Assembly: GCA_903860995.1 (NCBI GenBank)
Contig: CAIOSS010000250.1
Coordinates: 1 to 16,299, forward strand
Origin: an uncultured delta proteobacterium
GTDB lineage: Bacteria > Myxococcota_A > Polyangia > Polyangiales > Ga0077539
Direction of reading: 5' to 3'
DNA length: 16,299 bases
A program made the translations under genes and the position numbers. Shown here in pieces: positions 1 through 6,565 of this stretch. The notes below the pieces were generated by a model that saw only the letters and a program-made list of their open reading frames with translations, had not been told where the DNA came from and searched no databases. Numbering within the stretch: position 1 is the stretch's first letter; every line of letters starts with the position of its first letter.

Positions 1-64
1 CCGTCGATGTCGGTACGCCCATGGACGTAGGCTCAGCCGTCGATGTCGGTACGCCCATGGACGT
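1..64 (+). repeat. 36-bp-period direct repeat in stalk region
   Basis: A 28-bp stretch at 1-28 recurs without mismatch at 37-64, giving a 36-bp period, or 12 codons. It encodes the VDVGTPMDVG stalk units of the truncated Cys-rich protein. The array probably continues upstream of the window. Confidence 0.85.
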
Positions 65-929
65 GGGCCCGCGCATCGACGTGCCGGTCGTGATGGATGT
101 TCCCCGTGTCGACGTGGCGATGGACGTCCCTGTCGACACCGACCGCCGCGACACCGGGACCACCTGCGGGGCGCCCGGCCAGCCCTGCTGCGCGCTGCGC
201 GTCTGCGCGGCAGGGGCCGAGTGCTCGGGCAACCTCATCGGCACCAACACCTGCCGGTCGTGCGGCGGGGCGGGGCAGCCGTGCTGCCAGCGCTCCACGC
301 CCACCTGCGGCGCGTCGCTGACCTGCCGCGGCGAGGTCTGCCAGGCTTGCGGCGAGCCCGGCCAGCCCTGCTGCGGCACCACCTGCGGGACGGGAGCCAC
401 CTGCAACTCCGGGCTGTGCACGGCCTGCGGCGGCCCCGGCCAGACCTGCTGCGCCGGGCGCGTGTGCAGCGACGGCAACCAGTGCTCGACCTTCGGCACC
501 CTCTGCCAGGCGTGCGGGGCGGCGGGGCAGACCTGCTGCGGCGGCACCACCTGCGGCGCCGGCCTCGCCTGCCGCTCGGGCTCCTGCCAGGTGTCGCTCT
601 GCGGCAACTCAGGGCAGGCGTGCTGCGCCGGCAGCACCTGCAACACCGCGGCGCTCGCGTGCAACGGCGGGACGTGCGCGCCCTGCGGCGGCAGCAGCGA
701 GCGGTGCTGCTCGGGCAGCGCGTGCAACCCGGGGCTCGCGTGCACGTCCAACACCTGCACCTCGTGCGGCGGGTCGGGCGAGCTGTGCTGCTCGGGCAAC
801 AGCTGCGACGTCGGCCTCGGGTGCCTGGGCACCAACCGCTGCGGGGCCTGCGGCAACGTCGGCCAGGCGTGCTGCGCCGGCGGCCGCTGCAACGGCACCT
901 CGCGCTGCCTGCTCAACGCCTGCCGGTAG
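3..929 (+). CDS. Cys-rich repeat surface protein, 5'-truncated
   Basis: The frame is open from the window edge to a TAG at 927-929, so the true start and any lipoprotein signal lie upstream. The visible N-terminal part is a low-complexity stalk of V/M-D-V-G/P units (VDVGTPMDVG twice, then MDVP-type units). From about nucleotide 160 there are nine modules of roughly 28-30 residues with the pattern C-G-x2-G-Q-x-C-C-x4-C-x5-C-x4-C-x2-C, each holding an adjacent CC pair and about six cysteines. No catalytic motif is visible. This stalk-plus-disulfide-rich layout is common in predicted exported proteins of myxobacteria. A surface or structural role is inferred, and I cannot name a family. The ATG at 21 is an internal Met in the repeat, not a convincing start. 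A GH3 gene begins 52 nt downstream on the same strand. Confidence 0.8.
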   Translation, partial: VDVGTPMDVGSAVDVGTPMDVGPRIDVPVVMDVPRVDVAMDVPVDTDRRDTGTTCGAPGQPCCALRVCAAGAECSGNLIGTNTCRSCGGAGQPCCQRSTPTCGASLTCRGEVCQACGEPGQPCCGTTCGTGATCNSGLCTACGGPGQTCCAGRVCSDGNQCSTFGTLCQACGAAGQTCCGGTTCGAGLACRSGSCQVSLCGNSGQACCAGSTCNTAALACNGGTCAPCGGSSERCCSGSACNPGLACTSNTCTSCGGSGELCCSGNSCDVGLGCLGTNRCGACGNVGQACCAGGRCNGTSRCLLNACR

Positions 930-967
930 CTCCTCCGCGCCCTGCGCCCTCGCCGCGGGCCCTCGTG

Positions 968-973
968 TACCCT
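968..973 (+). promoter_or_regulatory. putative -10 hexamer (TACCCT) for the GH3 gene
   Basis: TACCCT matches the TAnnnT form of a -10 element and ends 8 nt before the GTG at 982. That places the expected transcription start at or next to the start codon, which suggests a leaderless transcript and favours GTG 982 over ATG 1000. No clear -35 (TTGACA-like) element is seen at the usual spacing, so this is inferred from position and from similar cases at ribA and the fRMsr gene. Confidence 0.4.
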
Positions 974-981
974 CCGGCGCC

Positions 982-3192
982 GTGCGCGCCCTCCGCGGTA
1001 TGGCCCTCCTCGCGTTGGCCGCCGCCCTCTCGGGCTGCGACGACGCGCCCGCCCCGACCTCCGGCGTCGATGCCGGCACCGACGCGCCCCAGGAGCACCG
1101 CATGGACGCCCCCCGCAGCTACGCCGCCGAGCCCTTCACCCCCACCGCGGCGACCCGCGCGTACTGCGGCGCCGACGCCGACGCCGACGCCATCGAGGCC
1201 CGCATCACCGCGCTGCTCTCCGCCCTCACGCCCGCCGAGAAGGTCGAGCTCATGTCGGGGCAGATGTTCGGCCTCGTCGAGCGCACCTGGCGGGTGCCCG
1301 GCAACGAGGCGCACGGAATCCCCGGCCTTCGCATGCTCGACGGCCCGCGCGGGCTGAGCGCGTTCACCCAGGTGCCGGCCACGGCCTTCCCCGTCGCCAT
1401 GATGCGCGGCGCCACCTGGGACCCGTCCCTGGAGCGCCGCGTCGGCGAGGCCATCGCGCAGGAGGTGCGCTCCATCGGCGTCGACGTGCTGCTCGCCCCC
1501 ACGATGAACATCCTCCGCCACCCGCGCTGGGGCCGCGCCCAGGAGACCTACTCCGAGGACACCCACCACATGGGCTCCATGGCCGTGGGCTTCATCGAGG
1601 GCGTGCAGTCGCGCGGGGTGATCGCCAGCGCCAAGCACCTCGCGGTCAACAGCATCGAGGACACCCGCCACCGCGTCGATGTGCGCGTCGACGAGCGCAC
1701 CCTGCGCGAGGTGTACCTCCCCCACTTCCGCCGCGCCGTGGTCGACGCCCGCGTCGGCTCGGTGATGAGCGCGTACAACCAGGTCAACGGCGCGTGGTGC
1801 GACCAGAGCGCGCACCTGCTCCGGGACATCCTCCGCGGCGAGTGGGGCTTCGCCGGCTTCGTCGAGTCCGACTGGATCCTCGGCACCCACGGCGACGTCG
1901 AGTCGGTGCGCGCGGGCCTGGACATCGAGATGCCCGCCGCGGTGCACTTCGACCGCCTCGCCGACGCCCTGGAGGCCGGGCGCATCACCGAGCGCGAGGT
2001 CGACGCCACCGTGCGCCGCATCCTCCGCGCGCAGCTCTGCTACGGCCTCGACGCCCGCGCCCGCGTCACCGACGACCCGACGCAGCGCCTCACGCCCGCC
2101 CACCTCGCGCTGGCCCGCGAGGTCGCCCGCCGCGGCATCGTGCTGCTCCGCAACGAGCCCTCCCGCGGGGCGCCCGCGCTGCCCCTCGACGCCGCCGCCC
2201 TCCGCCGCCTGGTGGTGCTGGGCCGCAACGCCGACGTCGCCAACCTGGGCGACCGGGGCAGCAGCAACGTGATCGCGGGCGACGTGGTGACGGCGCTGGA
2301 GGGCCTGCGCGCCCGCGCCGGGGCGGGGGTCGCGGTGACGCACCTCGCGGGGGCGATCCTCGACGCCGCGGGCCAGCAGGCCGTGCGCGAGGCCGACGCG
2401 GTGGTGATCGTGACGGGGCTCCAGGCAGACGACGAGGGCGAGGCGACGGTGGGGGCGGGCGACCGCGACGGCCTCGCGCTGCCGCCCGCGGAGGCGGCGC
2501 TCATCCGGGCGGCGGCTGCCCTCAACCCCCGGGCGGTGGTGGTGCTCGAGGGGGGTGCGGCGATCCTCACGAGGGCCTGGCGCGACGAGGTCGCGGCGGT
2601 GGTGATGGCGTTCTATCCGGGCGCGATGGGCGGCGCCGCGCTGGCCGACGTGCTCTTCGGCGACGCGGCCCCGTCGGGGCGGCTGCCCTTCTCGATCCCC
2701 GAGCGTGAGGCCGACCTGCCGGCCTTCGACAACGCCTCGGAGACGGTGACCTACGGGTACCTCCACGGGTACCGGCACCTCGGGCGCGCCGGCGTCGCGG
2801 CGGCGCACGCCTTCGGCAGCGGGCTCACGTACACCACCTTCGGCTACAGCGAGCTCGCGCTCTCGGCGGCGACGGTGCGCACCGGGCAGACCCTCACGGC
2901 GACGGTGACGGTGACCAACCGCGGGGCGGTGCGGGCCATCGAGACGGCGCAGCTCTACGTGACGGCCGTGGGCTCGCGGGTGGAGCGGGCGCCGCGTGAC
3001 CTGCGGGCCTTCGCGCAGGTCGACCTGGCTCCGGGACAGAGCGCGCGGGTGGCGCTGCCGGTGCGCGTGGACGACCTCGCGTACTGGGACGTGGCGACCT
3101 CGGCGTGGGTGCTGGAGCCGATCGCGTACGAGGTGATCGTGGCGCACGACGCGGCGGCCGAGGGGCTGCGGGCGACGGTGCGCGCGGAGTGA
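982..3192 (+). CDS. lipoprotein GH3 family beta-glucosidase
   Basis: Predicted exported glycoside hydrolase family 3 enzyme (736 aa) removing terminal beta-linked glucose or related sugars from oligosaccharides by a retaining mechanism. The N-terminus is a lipoprotein signal: Arg2 and Arg5, a hydrophobic run, then lipobox LSGC with Cys19, followed by Asp-Asp. Visible GH3 landmarks are MLDGPRG (Asp120), SAKH (Lys218-His219), DERTLREVYLPHF, SVMSAYNQVNG, and GFVESDW, whose Asp297 is the expected nucleophile. The C-terminal alpha/beta sandwich keeps DDEGE (Glu485/487, acid/base candidates), GDRDGLALP, YPGAMGG and SGRLPFSIP. A fibronectin-III-like domain covers about residues 640-730. GTG 982 is chosen over ATG 1000 because it supplies the positive n-region and sits at leaderless distance from TACCCT. 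Substrate cannot be read from sequence; a beta-xylosidase is the main alternative. Third-position bases switch from C to G about two-thirds of the way through. Confidence 0.93.
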   Translation: MRALRGMALLALAAALSGCDDAPAPTSGVDAGTDAPQEHRMDAPRSYAAEPFTPTAATRAYCGADADADAIEARITALLSALTPAEKVELMSGQMFGLVERTWRVPGNEAHGIPGLRMLDGPRGLSAFTQVPATAFPVAMMRGATWDPSLERRVGEAIAQEVRSIGVDVLLAPTMNILRHPRWGRAQETYSEDTHHMGSMAVGFIEGVQSRGVIASAKHLAVNSIEDTRHRVDVRVDERTLREVYLPHFRRAVVDARVGSVMSAYNQVNGAWCDQSAHLLRDILRGEWGFAGFVESDWILGTHGDVESVRAGLDIEMPAAVHFDRLADALEAGRITEREVDATVRRILRAQLCYGLDARARVTDDPTQRLTPAHLALAREVARRGIVLLRNEPSRGAPALPLDAAALRRLVVLGRNADVANLGDRGSSNVIAGDVVTALEGLRARAGAGVAVTHLAGAILDAAGQQAVREADAVVIVTGLQADDEGEATVGAGDRDGLALPPAEAALIRAAAALNPRAVVVLEGGAAILTRAWRDEVAAVVMAFYPGAMGGAALADVLFGDAAPSGRLPFSIPEREADLPAFDNASETVTYGYLHGYRHLGRAGVAAAHAFGSGLTYTTFGYSELALSAATVRTGQTLTATVTVTNRGAVRAIETAQLYVTAVGSRVERAPRDLRAFAQVDLAPGQSARVALPVRVDDLAYWDVATSAWVLEPIAYEVIVAHDAAAEGLRATVRAE

Positions 3193-3212
3193 GCGGTCGC
3201 CGCGCCCCGTCG

Positions 3213-3242
3213 TTGACGCCCGTCCCCGCCGTGCGCTAGCGC
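3213..3242 (+). promoter_or_regulatory. weak candidate promoter for the lipoprotein-MBL-metacaspase run
   Basis: TTGACG at 3213-3218 resembles a -35 box. TAGCGC at 3237-3242, 18 nt further on, could serve as a poor -10 inside the palindrome GCGCTAGCGC (3233-3242). This would give a leader of about 25 nt containing the ribosome binding site at 3257. The -10 match is weak, so this is only a candidate. Confidence 0.25.
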
Positions 3243-3256
3243 TCCACGGGCCCGCC

Positions 3257-3262
3257 AGGAGA
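3257..3262 (+). promoter_or_regulatory. ribosome binding site AGGAGA
   Basis: AGGAGA lies 10 nt before the ATG at 3273 and supports that start for the stalked lipoprotein. It marks this gene as leadered, unlike the GH3, ribA and fRMsr genes, which show no such spacing to an upstream promoter. Confidence 0.6.
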
Positions 3263-3272
3263 CCCATCGACC

Positions 3273-4229
3273 ATGAAGACCGCGCACGCCCGTCGCTTCG
3301 CCTCGTTGTGCCTGCTCGCCTCGCTCGGCGCCTGCGATGCCCGCGGCAGCGGCACCGGTCCCGTCGACACCGACGCGGGCAGCACGGACGTCGCCGCGCC
3401 TGGCGACCTCGGAACACCCCCGGTCGACGCGGGAACACCCCCGGTCGACGCGGGAACACCCCCTGTCGACGTGGGAATGCCCCCTGGCGATGTGGGAATG
3501 CCCCCTGGCGACGCGGGAACGCCCCCTGGCGACGTGGGAACGCCCCTTGTCGACGCGGGAACGCCCCCTGTCGACGCGGGCGGGCTCGCCCGCTACCGAC
3601 GCACGGCCACCGACGCGATGCTGGTCGAGGCGTGCACGCTGCCGGGCGCGCAGCGGGTACTGATGAACGCGGACGACGAGTCCACCACGCTGATCTCTCC
3701 CTTTGCCCTGCGCTTCTTCGGCATCACGGTGCCGCAGAGCCTGGGGATCCAGGTCTACTCCAACGGCTTCCTCAGCCAGATGGCGCTCGATCCGGCGATG
3801 CACTTCGTCGGGACCATCCCCAGCGCGAGCCCGCCCAACGGGGTGATCGCGCCCTACTGGGTCGACCTGGTCACCGGGGCCGACGGGGTGTGCGCGGTGG
3901 TCGTGGGCAGCGCCCCCATCCGCCGCTGGATCATCCAGTGGAAGAACGCGCATTTCTTCTCCGGGATGGAGACCGCGCCCCGCGCCGGCACCGCCTCCTT
4001 CGAGGTGATCTACAACGAGGCCGACGCCTCGATGGACTTCATCTACGAGACCATCACCGGCCAGCCGACGACCGCGCCCACCCGCGCCGCCGTCGGCCTC
4101 GAGAGCCCCGACGGCAGCCTCGGCTTCGTGGTGTGCCCCGGCGGTCGCATCGACACCACGCCCCGCGCCCCGGACTGCACCTCGGTCACCACGGGCACCC
4201 GCTTCCGCGTGGTTCCGCTGGCCGACTGA
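3273..4229 (+). CDS. stalked lipoprotein with NIDO-like beta-sandwich domain
   Basis: Predicted 318-residue surface lipoprotein. Residues 1-21 form a lipoprotein signal (two Arg, a hydrophobic run, lipobox LGAC with Cys21). Residues about 22-103 are a flexible stalk with eight heptapeptides of the form G-(T/M)-P-P-(V/G)-D-(A/V). The remaining roughly 215 residues are beta-rich. Features such as FALRFFGI, VYSNGFL, NGVIAPYWVDL, IIQWKNA, FEVIYNE and AAVGLESPDGSLG recall the nidogen-like/adhesion beta-sandwiches found in bacterial surface proteins. That assignment is by pattern only. Four cysteines follow the lipid Cys, two of them near the C-terminus. No catalytic motif is visible, so binding or adhesion is the likely role. 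The metallo-beta-lactamase gene begins 8 nt after the stop, so the two may be cotranscribed. Confidence 0.8.
   Translation: MKTAHARRFASLCLLASLGACDARGSGTGPVDTDAGSTDVAAPGDLGTPPVDAGTPPVDAGTPPVDVGMPPGDVGMPPGDAGTPPGDVGTPLVDAGTPPVDAGGLARYRRTATDAMLVEACTLPGAQRVLMNADDESTTLISPFALRFFGITVPQSLGIQVYSNGFLSQMALDPAMHFVGTIPSASPPNGVIAPYWVDLVTGADGVCAVVVGSAPIRRWIIQWKNAHFFSGMETAPRAGTASFEVIYNEADASMDFIYETITGQPTTAPTRAAVGLESPDGSLGFVVCPGGRIDTTPRAPDCTSVTTGTRFRVVPLAD
3411..3578 (+). repeat. eight 21-bp tandem repeats (heptapeptide stalk)
   Basis: Eight in-frame 21-bp units, each starting GGAA(C/T)(A/G)CCCCC or close to it, encode GTPPVDA-type heptapeptides. Length changes by whole units would keep the reading frame and only alter stalk length. 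There are no spacers, so this is not a CRISPR array. Confidence 0.9.
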
Positions 4230-4237
4230 GCGCCCTG

Positions 4238-5311
4238 ATGTTCGTCGTCGACATGCTCCCGGCCGACCACGGCGACTGCCTCTGGATCGAGTACGGCCCC
4301 GCCGACGCCCCGCGCCGCATCCTGATCGACGGCGGCACCCCGGGCACCTTCCGCCACCTGCGCCCGCGCATCGCCGCGCTGCCTCCCGCGCAGCGCCGCT
4401 TCGAGCTCCTGGTGGTCTCGCACATCGACGCCGACCACATCGGCGGCGTCATCGAGCTGCTCGAAGACACCGCCCTCGGCGTGACCTTCGGCGACGTGTG
4501 GTTCAACGGCTTCCGCCACCTGCCGGCGCCCGAAGGAACCCGCGGCGCCGTCCAGGGCGAGCGCCTCACCGAGCTCCTGCGCGCCCGCCGCCTCCCCTGG
4601 AACGTCGCGTTCCAGGGCGACGCCGTGGTGGTCCCCGCGGAGGGAGCGCTGCCGCGGGTCACCCTCGACGGCGCGATGACCCTCACCCTGCTCTCCCCCC
4701 ACCGCGCGGGCCTCGAGCGCCTCCGCGGCGCCTGGGAGAAGGAGTGCCGCGACGCTGGCATCGCACCGGGCGCCGTGCGCGCCCGCGACGCCGCTGCCCG
4801 GCCTACCCCCAAGCGCCGCAAGCGGGTCGCGCCCGACCTGGAGAAGCTCCTCGACGTGGCCTTCGCCCAGGACGGCGCCGAGGCCAACGGCAGCAGCATC
4901 GCGCTCCTCGCCGAGCACGACGGCAAACGCTGCCTGCTCACCGGCGACGCCTACCCCGGCGTGCTGCTGGAGTCCTTCGAGCGCCTCTTCGCCGAGCGCG
5001 GCCACGGCCCGCTGCGCCTCGACGCGATGAAGGTCTCCCACCACGGGAGCCGCGGCAACACCACCTGGCCCCTGCTCTACCGCATCGAGTGCGGGCGCTA
5101 CCTCTTCAGCACCGACGGCGGCTCCTTCGATCACCCCGACGACGAGTGCGTCGCGCGCGTCATCGCCCACGGCGGCCCCGCCGCGGCGCTGTGCTTCAAC
5201 TACCGCGGCGAGCGCACCGAGCACTGGGCCGACCCGGCCCTGGCGCGCTCGCTGGGCTACACCGCGACGTACCCCGCCGCCGAGGGCGCCGGCCTGCGGG
5301 TGGAGCTGTGA
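4238..5311 (+). CDS. ComEC-type metallo-beta-lactamase-fold hydrolase (soluble)
   Basis: Predicted 357-residue metal-dependent hydrolase of the ComEC/Rec2-like branch of the metallo-beta-lactamase fold, with no signal peptide or membrane segment. An opening DMLPADHGDC strand resembles the ComEC-type start. SHIDADHIGG carries the HxDxDH metal motif (His62, Asp64, Asp66, His67), LLTGDA holds Asp237, and KVSHHGS holds His268-His269. ComEC-branch enzymes commonly act on phosphodiester bonds, so a nuclease or phosphodiesterase role is likely but not shown. Between the metal motifs is an insert ending in a basic stretch, PTPKRRKRV (residues 189-197). ATG 4238 is used: it lies 8 nt after the previous stop and has no clear Shine-Dalgarno, so translation may depend on reinitiation. 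The open frame upstream of it is only a shadow of the lipoprotein gene. A metacaspase gene follows after 4 nt, suggesting joint function. Confidence 0.88.
   Translation: MFVVDMLPADHGDCLWIEYGPADAPRRILIDGGTPGTFRHLRPRIAALPPAQRRFELLVVSHIDADHIGGVIELLEDTALGVTFGDVWFNGFRHLPAPEGTRGAVQGERLTELLRARRLPWNVAFQGDAVVVPAEGALPRVTLDGAMTLTLLSPHRAGLERLRGAWEKECRDAGIAPGAVRARDAAARPTPKRRKRVAPDLEKLLDVAFAQDGAEANGSSIALLAEHDGKRCLLTGDAYPGVLLESFERLFAERGHGPLRLDAMKVSHHGSRGNTTWPLLYRIECGRYLFSTDGGSFDHPDDECVARVIAHGGPAAALCFNYRGERTEHWADPALARSLGYTATYPAAEGAGLRVEL
5302..5305 (+). promoter_or_regulatory. ribosome binding site GGAG for the metacaspase GTG
   Basis: GGAG lies within the last codons of the metallo-beta-lactamase gene, 10 nt before the GTG at 5316. 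It supports a GTG start and translational coupling of the two genes. Confidence 0.45.
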
Positions 5312-5315
5312 CCCC

Positions 5316-6509
5316 GTGACCAAGCGCGCCCTCTGCATCGGCGTCAACCGCTTCACCGACCGCGAGCTCCCGCCGCTCCGCGGGGCGGTCAACGACGCGC
5401 GCACCCTGTCGCTCGTGCTCATGCGCGACTTCGGCTTCGAGCCCCGCGACGTGCTGGTGCTCACCGACGCGCAGGCCACCAAGTCCGCGGTGCTCGCCGC
5501 CCTCGGGGCGCTGCTCGACGGCGCGCGCCCGGGCGACGACCTCGTGCTCTTCGCCTCGACCCACGGCTCGCACGTGCCCGACCAGGACGGCGACGAGGAC
5601 GACGGCTACGACGAGGTGCTCGTCGCCCACGACCACGACTGGGAGCGCGCGGTGCTCACCGACGACGAGCTCGCCCGGGCGCTGGCGCGGGTGCCCGACG
5701 GCGCGCGGCTCGCCGCCATCTGGGACACCTGCCACGCCGGGACCATGCAGGACACCGCGTCGGCGAGCTACCGCACCCGGGCCGTGGCGCGCGACGAGGG
5801 CCTGGCGGAGGGCGTCGAGCTGCTGGGCCCGCGGTACGTCCCGCTGCCCGATCGCTACGACGTGGCCCGCGGCGCGAAGGCCACGCGACGGCCCCCGGCG
5901 AAGAAGCCGCCGAAGAAGCGCAAGCCCGCCGCGGGGGCGGCGCACGGCGCGCTGGGGGCGCTGGTGCACGACGGCTTTCCCGCGGTGTCGCTGGGCGGGT
6001 GCGCCGACGAGCAGACCTCCTCGGACGCCAGCTTCGGGGGCATCCACGAGGGGGCGTTCTCGCACGCGCTGCTCGACGTGCTGCGCCGCACCCGCGACGA
6101 CCTCACCTGGGAGCAGCTCCACGCGCGCACGAAGTCCCTGATGACCCGGCTGGGGATCAAGCAGACGCCGCAGATCCACGTGCCGAAGGGGATGGCCGAC
6201 GCGCCGGCCTTCGGGGGGCGGCGGGGGCGGACGGTAGGGCCCTCCGCGGGGGCAGAGCTGGCGGCGGTCGAGCGGGAGATCGCGGCGCACGAGCAGGCGG
6301 GCCGCTGGGCCGAGGCGGTGGCGGCGTGCTGGCGGCGCGTGGCGCTGGTGCCCGGCGCGGCGGAGAAGGTGCGCACGATCGAGCATGTGGTGAGCATCCA
6401 CCGCGTGGTGCTGCGCGACGAGGCGGCGGCGCGGCGGGCGACGGAGGAGGTGCTGCGCATCGACCCCGGGCACGCCGGGGCGCGGGCGTACCTGGGCGCC
6501 GTGCGTTGA
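5316..6509 (+). CDS. metacaspase (caspase-like Cys peptidase, C14) with C-terminal TPR-like region
   Basis: Predicted 397-residue caspase-fold cysteine peptidase; family members usually cut after Arg or Lys. GTG 5316 is chosen because TKRALCIGVNRF is the expected first caspase strand at the very N-terminus. The p20-like part has ASTHGSHVPDQDGDEDDGYDE, with catalytic His83 and an acidic metacaspase stretch probably involved in calcium binding. WDTCHAG supplies catalytic Cys139, where DSCHSG is more usual. A Lys/Pro/Arg linker (KKPPKKRKP, residues 196-204) separates p20 from a p10-like part with SLGGCADEQTSSDA and GAFSHALLDVL (about 224-259). Residues about 311-397 are helical and end in a TPR-like RIDPGHAGARAYLG. 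There is no signal peptide, so it is probably cytoplasmic. The start is 4 nt after the metallo-beta-lactamase stop. Third-position bases shift from C-rich to G-rich through the gene. The physiological substrate is unknown. Confidence 0.9.
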   Translation: MTKRALCIGVNRFTDRELPPLRGAVNDARTLSLVLMRDFGFEPRDVLVLTDAQATKSAVLAALGALLDGARPGDDLVLFASTHGSHVPDQDGDEDDGYDEVLVAHDHDWERAVLTDDELARALARVPDGARLAAIWDTCHAGTMQDTASASYRTRAVARDEGLAEGVELLGPRYVPLPDRYDVARGAKATRRPPAKKPPKKRKPAAGAAHGALGALVHDGFPAVSLGGCADEQTSSDASFGGIHEGAFSHALLDVLRRTRDDLTWEQLHARTKSLMTRLGIKQTPQIHVPKGMADAPAFGGRRGRTVGPSAGAELAAVEREIAAHEQAGRWAEAVAACWRRVALVPGAAEKVRTIEHVVSIHRVVLRDEAAARRATEEVLRIDPGHAGARAYLGAVR

Positions 6510-6551
6510 AGGGCGACGCTGCCGCGGAGCGCGCGCAGGGGAATTTGGGGG

Positions 6552-6557
6552 TATAGA
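6552..6557 (+). promoter_or_regulatory. putative -10 hexamer (TATAGA) for ribA
   Basis: TATAGA stands in an unusually A/T-rich patch (6541-6557) and ends 8 nt before the ATG at 6566, again at leaderless distance. GAGAGG at 6556-6561 could instead be read as a ribosome binding site 4 nt from the ATG, so the two readings compete. No TTGACA-like box is obvious upstream. Confidence 0.4.
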
Positions 6558-6565
6558 GAGGCGCG

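Noticed and set aside
3233..3242. CTAGCG-containing palindrome GCGCTAGCGC, with similar CTAGCG at 7407-7412 and 14925-14930, as a shared regulatory motif
   Set aside because: Only three cases, and the one at 14925 is the stop codon of the FHA-GGDEF gene. A genome-wide count would be needed before calling it a site.
913..3459. 848-codon open frame on the - strand opposite the GH3 gene
   Set aside because: Arg/Ala/Gly-rich shadow of a gene with clear GH3 motifs; no motif or start signal of its own.
3411..3578. Possible CRISPR-like array from regular short repeats
   Set aside because: Units are contiguous 21-mers without unique spacers and encode an in-frame peptide repeat.
3308..4237. In-frame upstream extension of the metallo-beta-lactamase gene
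   Set aside because: The extension is Arg/His-rich and overlaps the whole lipoprotein gene; the ComEC-like fold starts at the ATG 4238.
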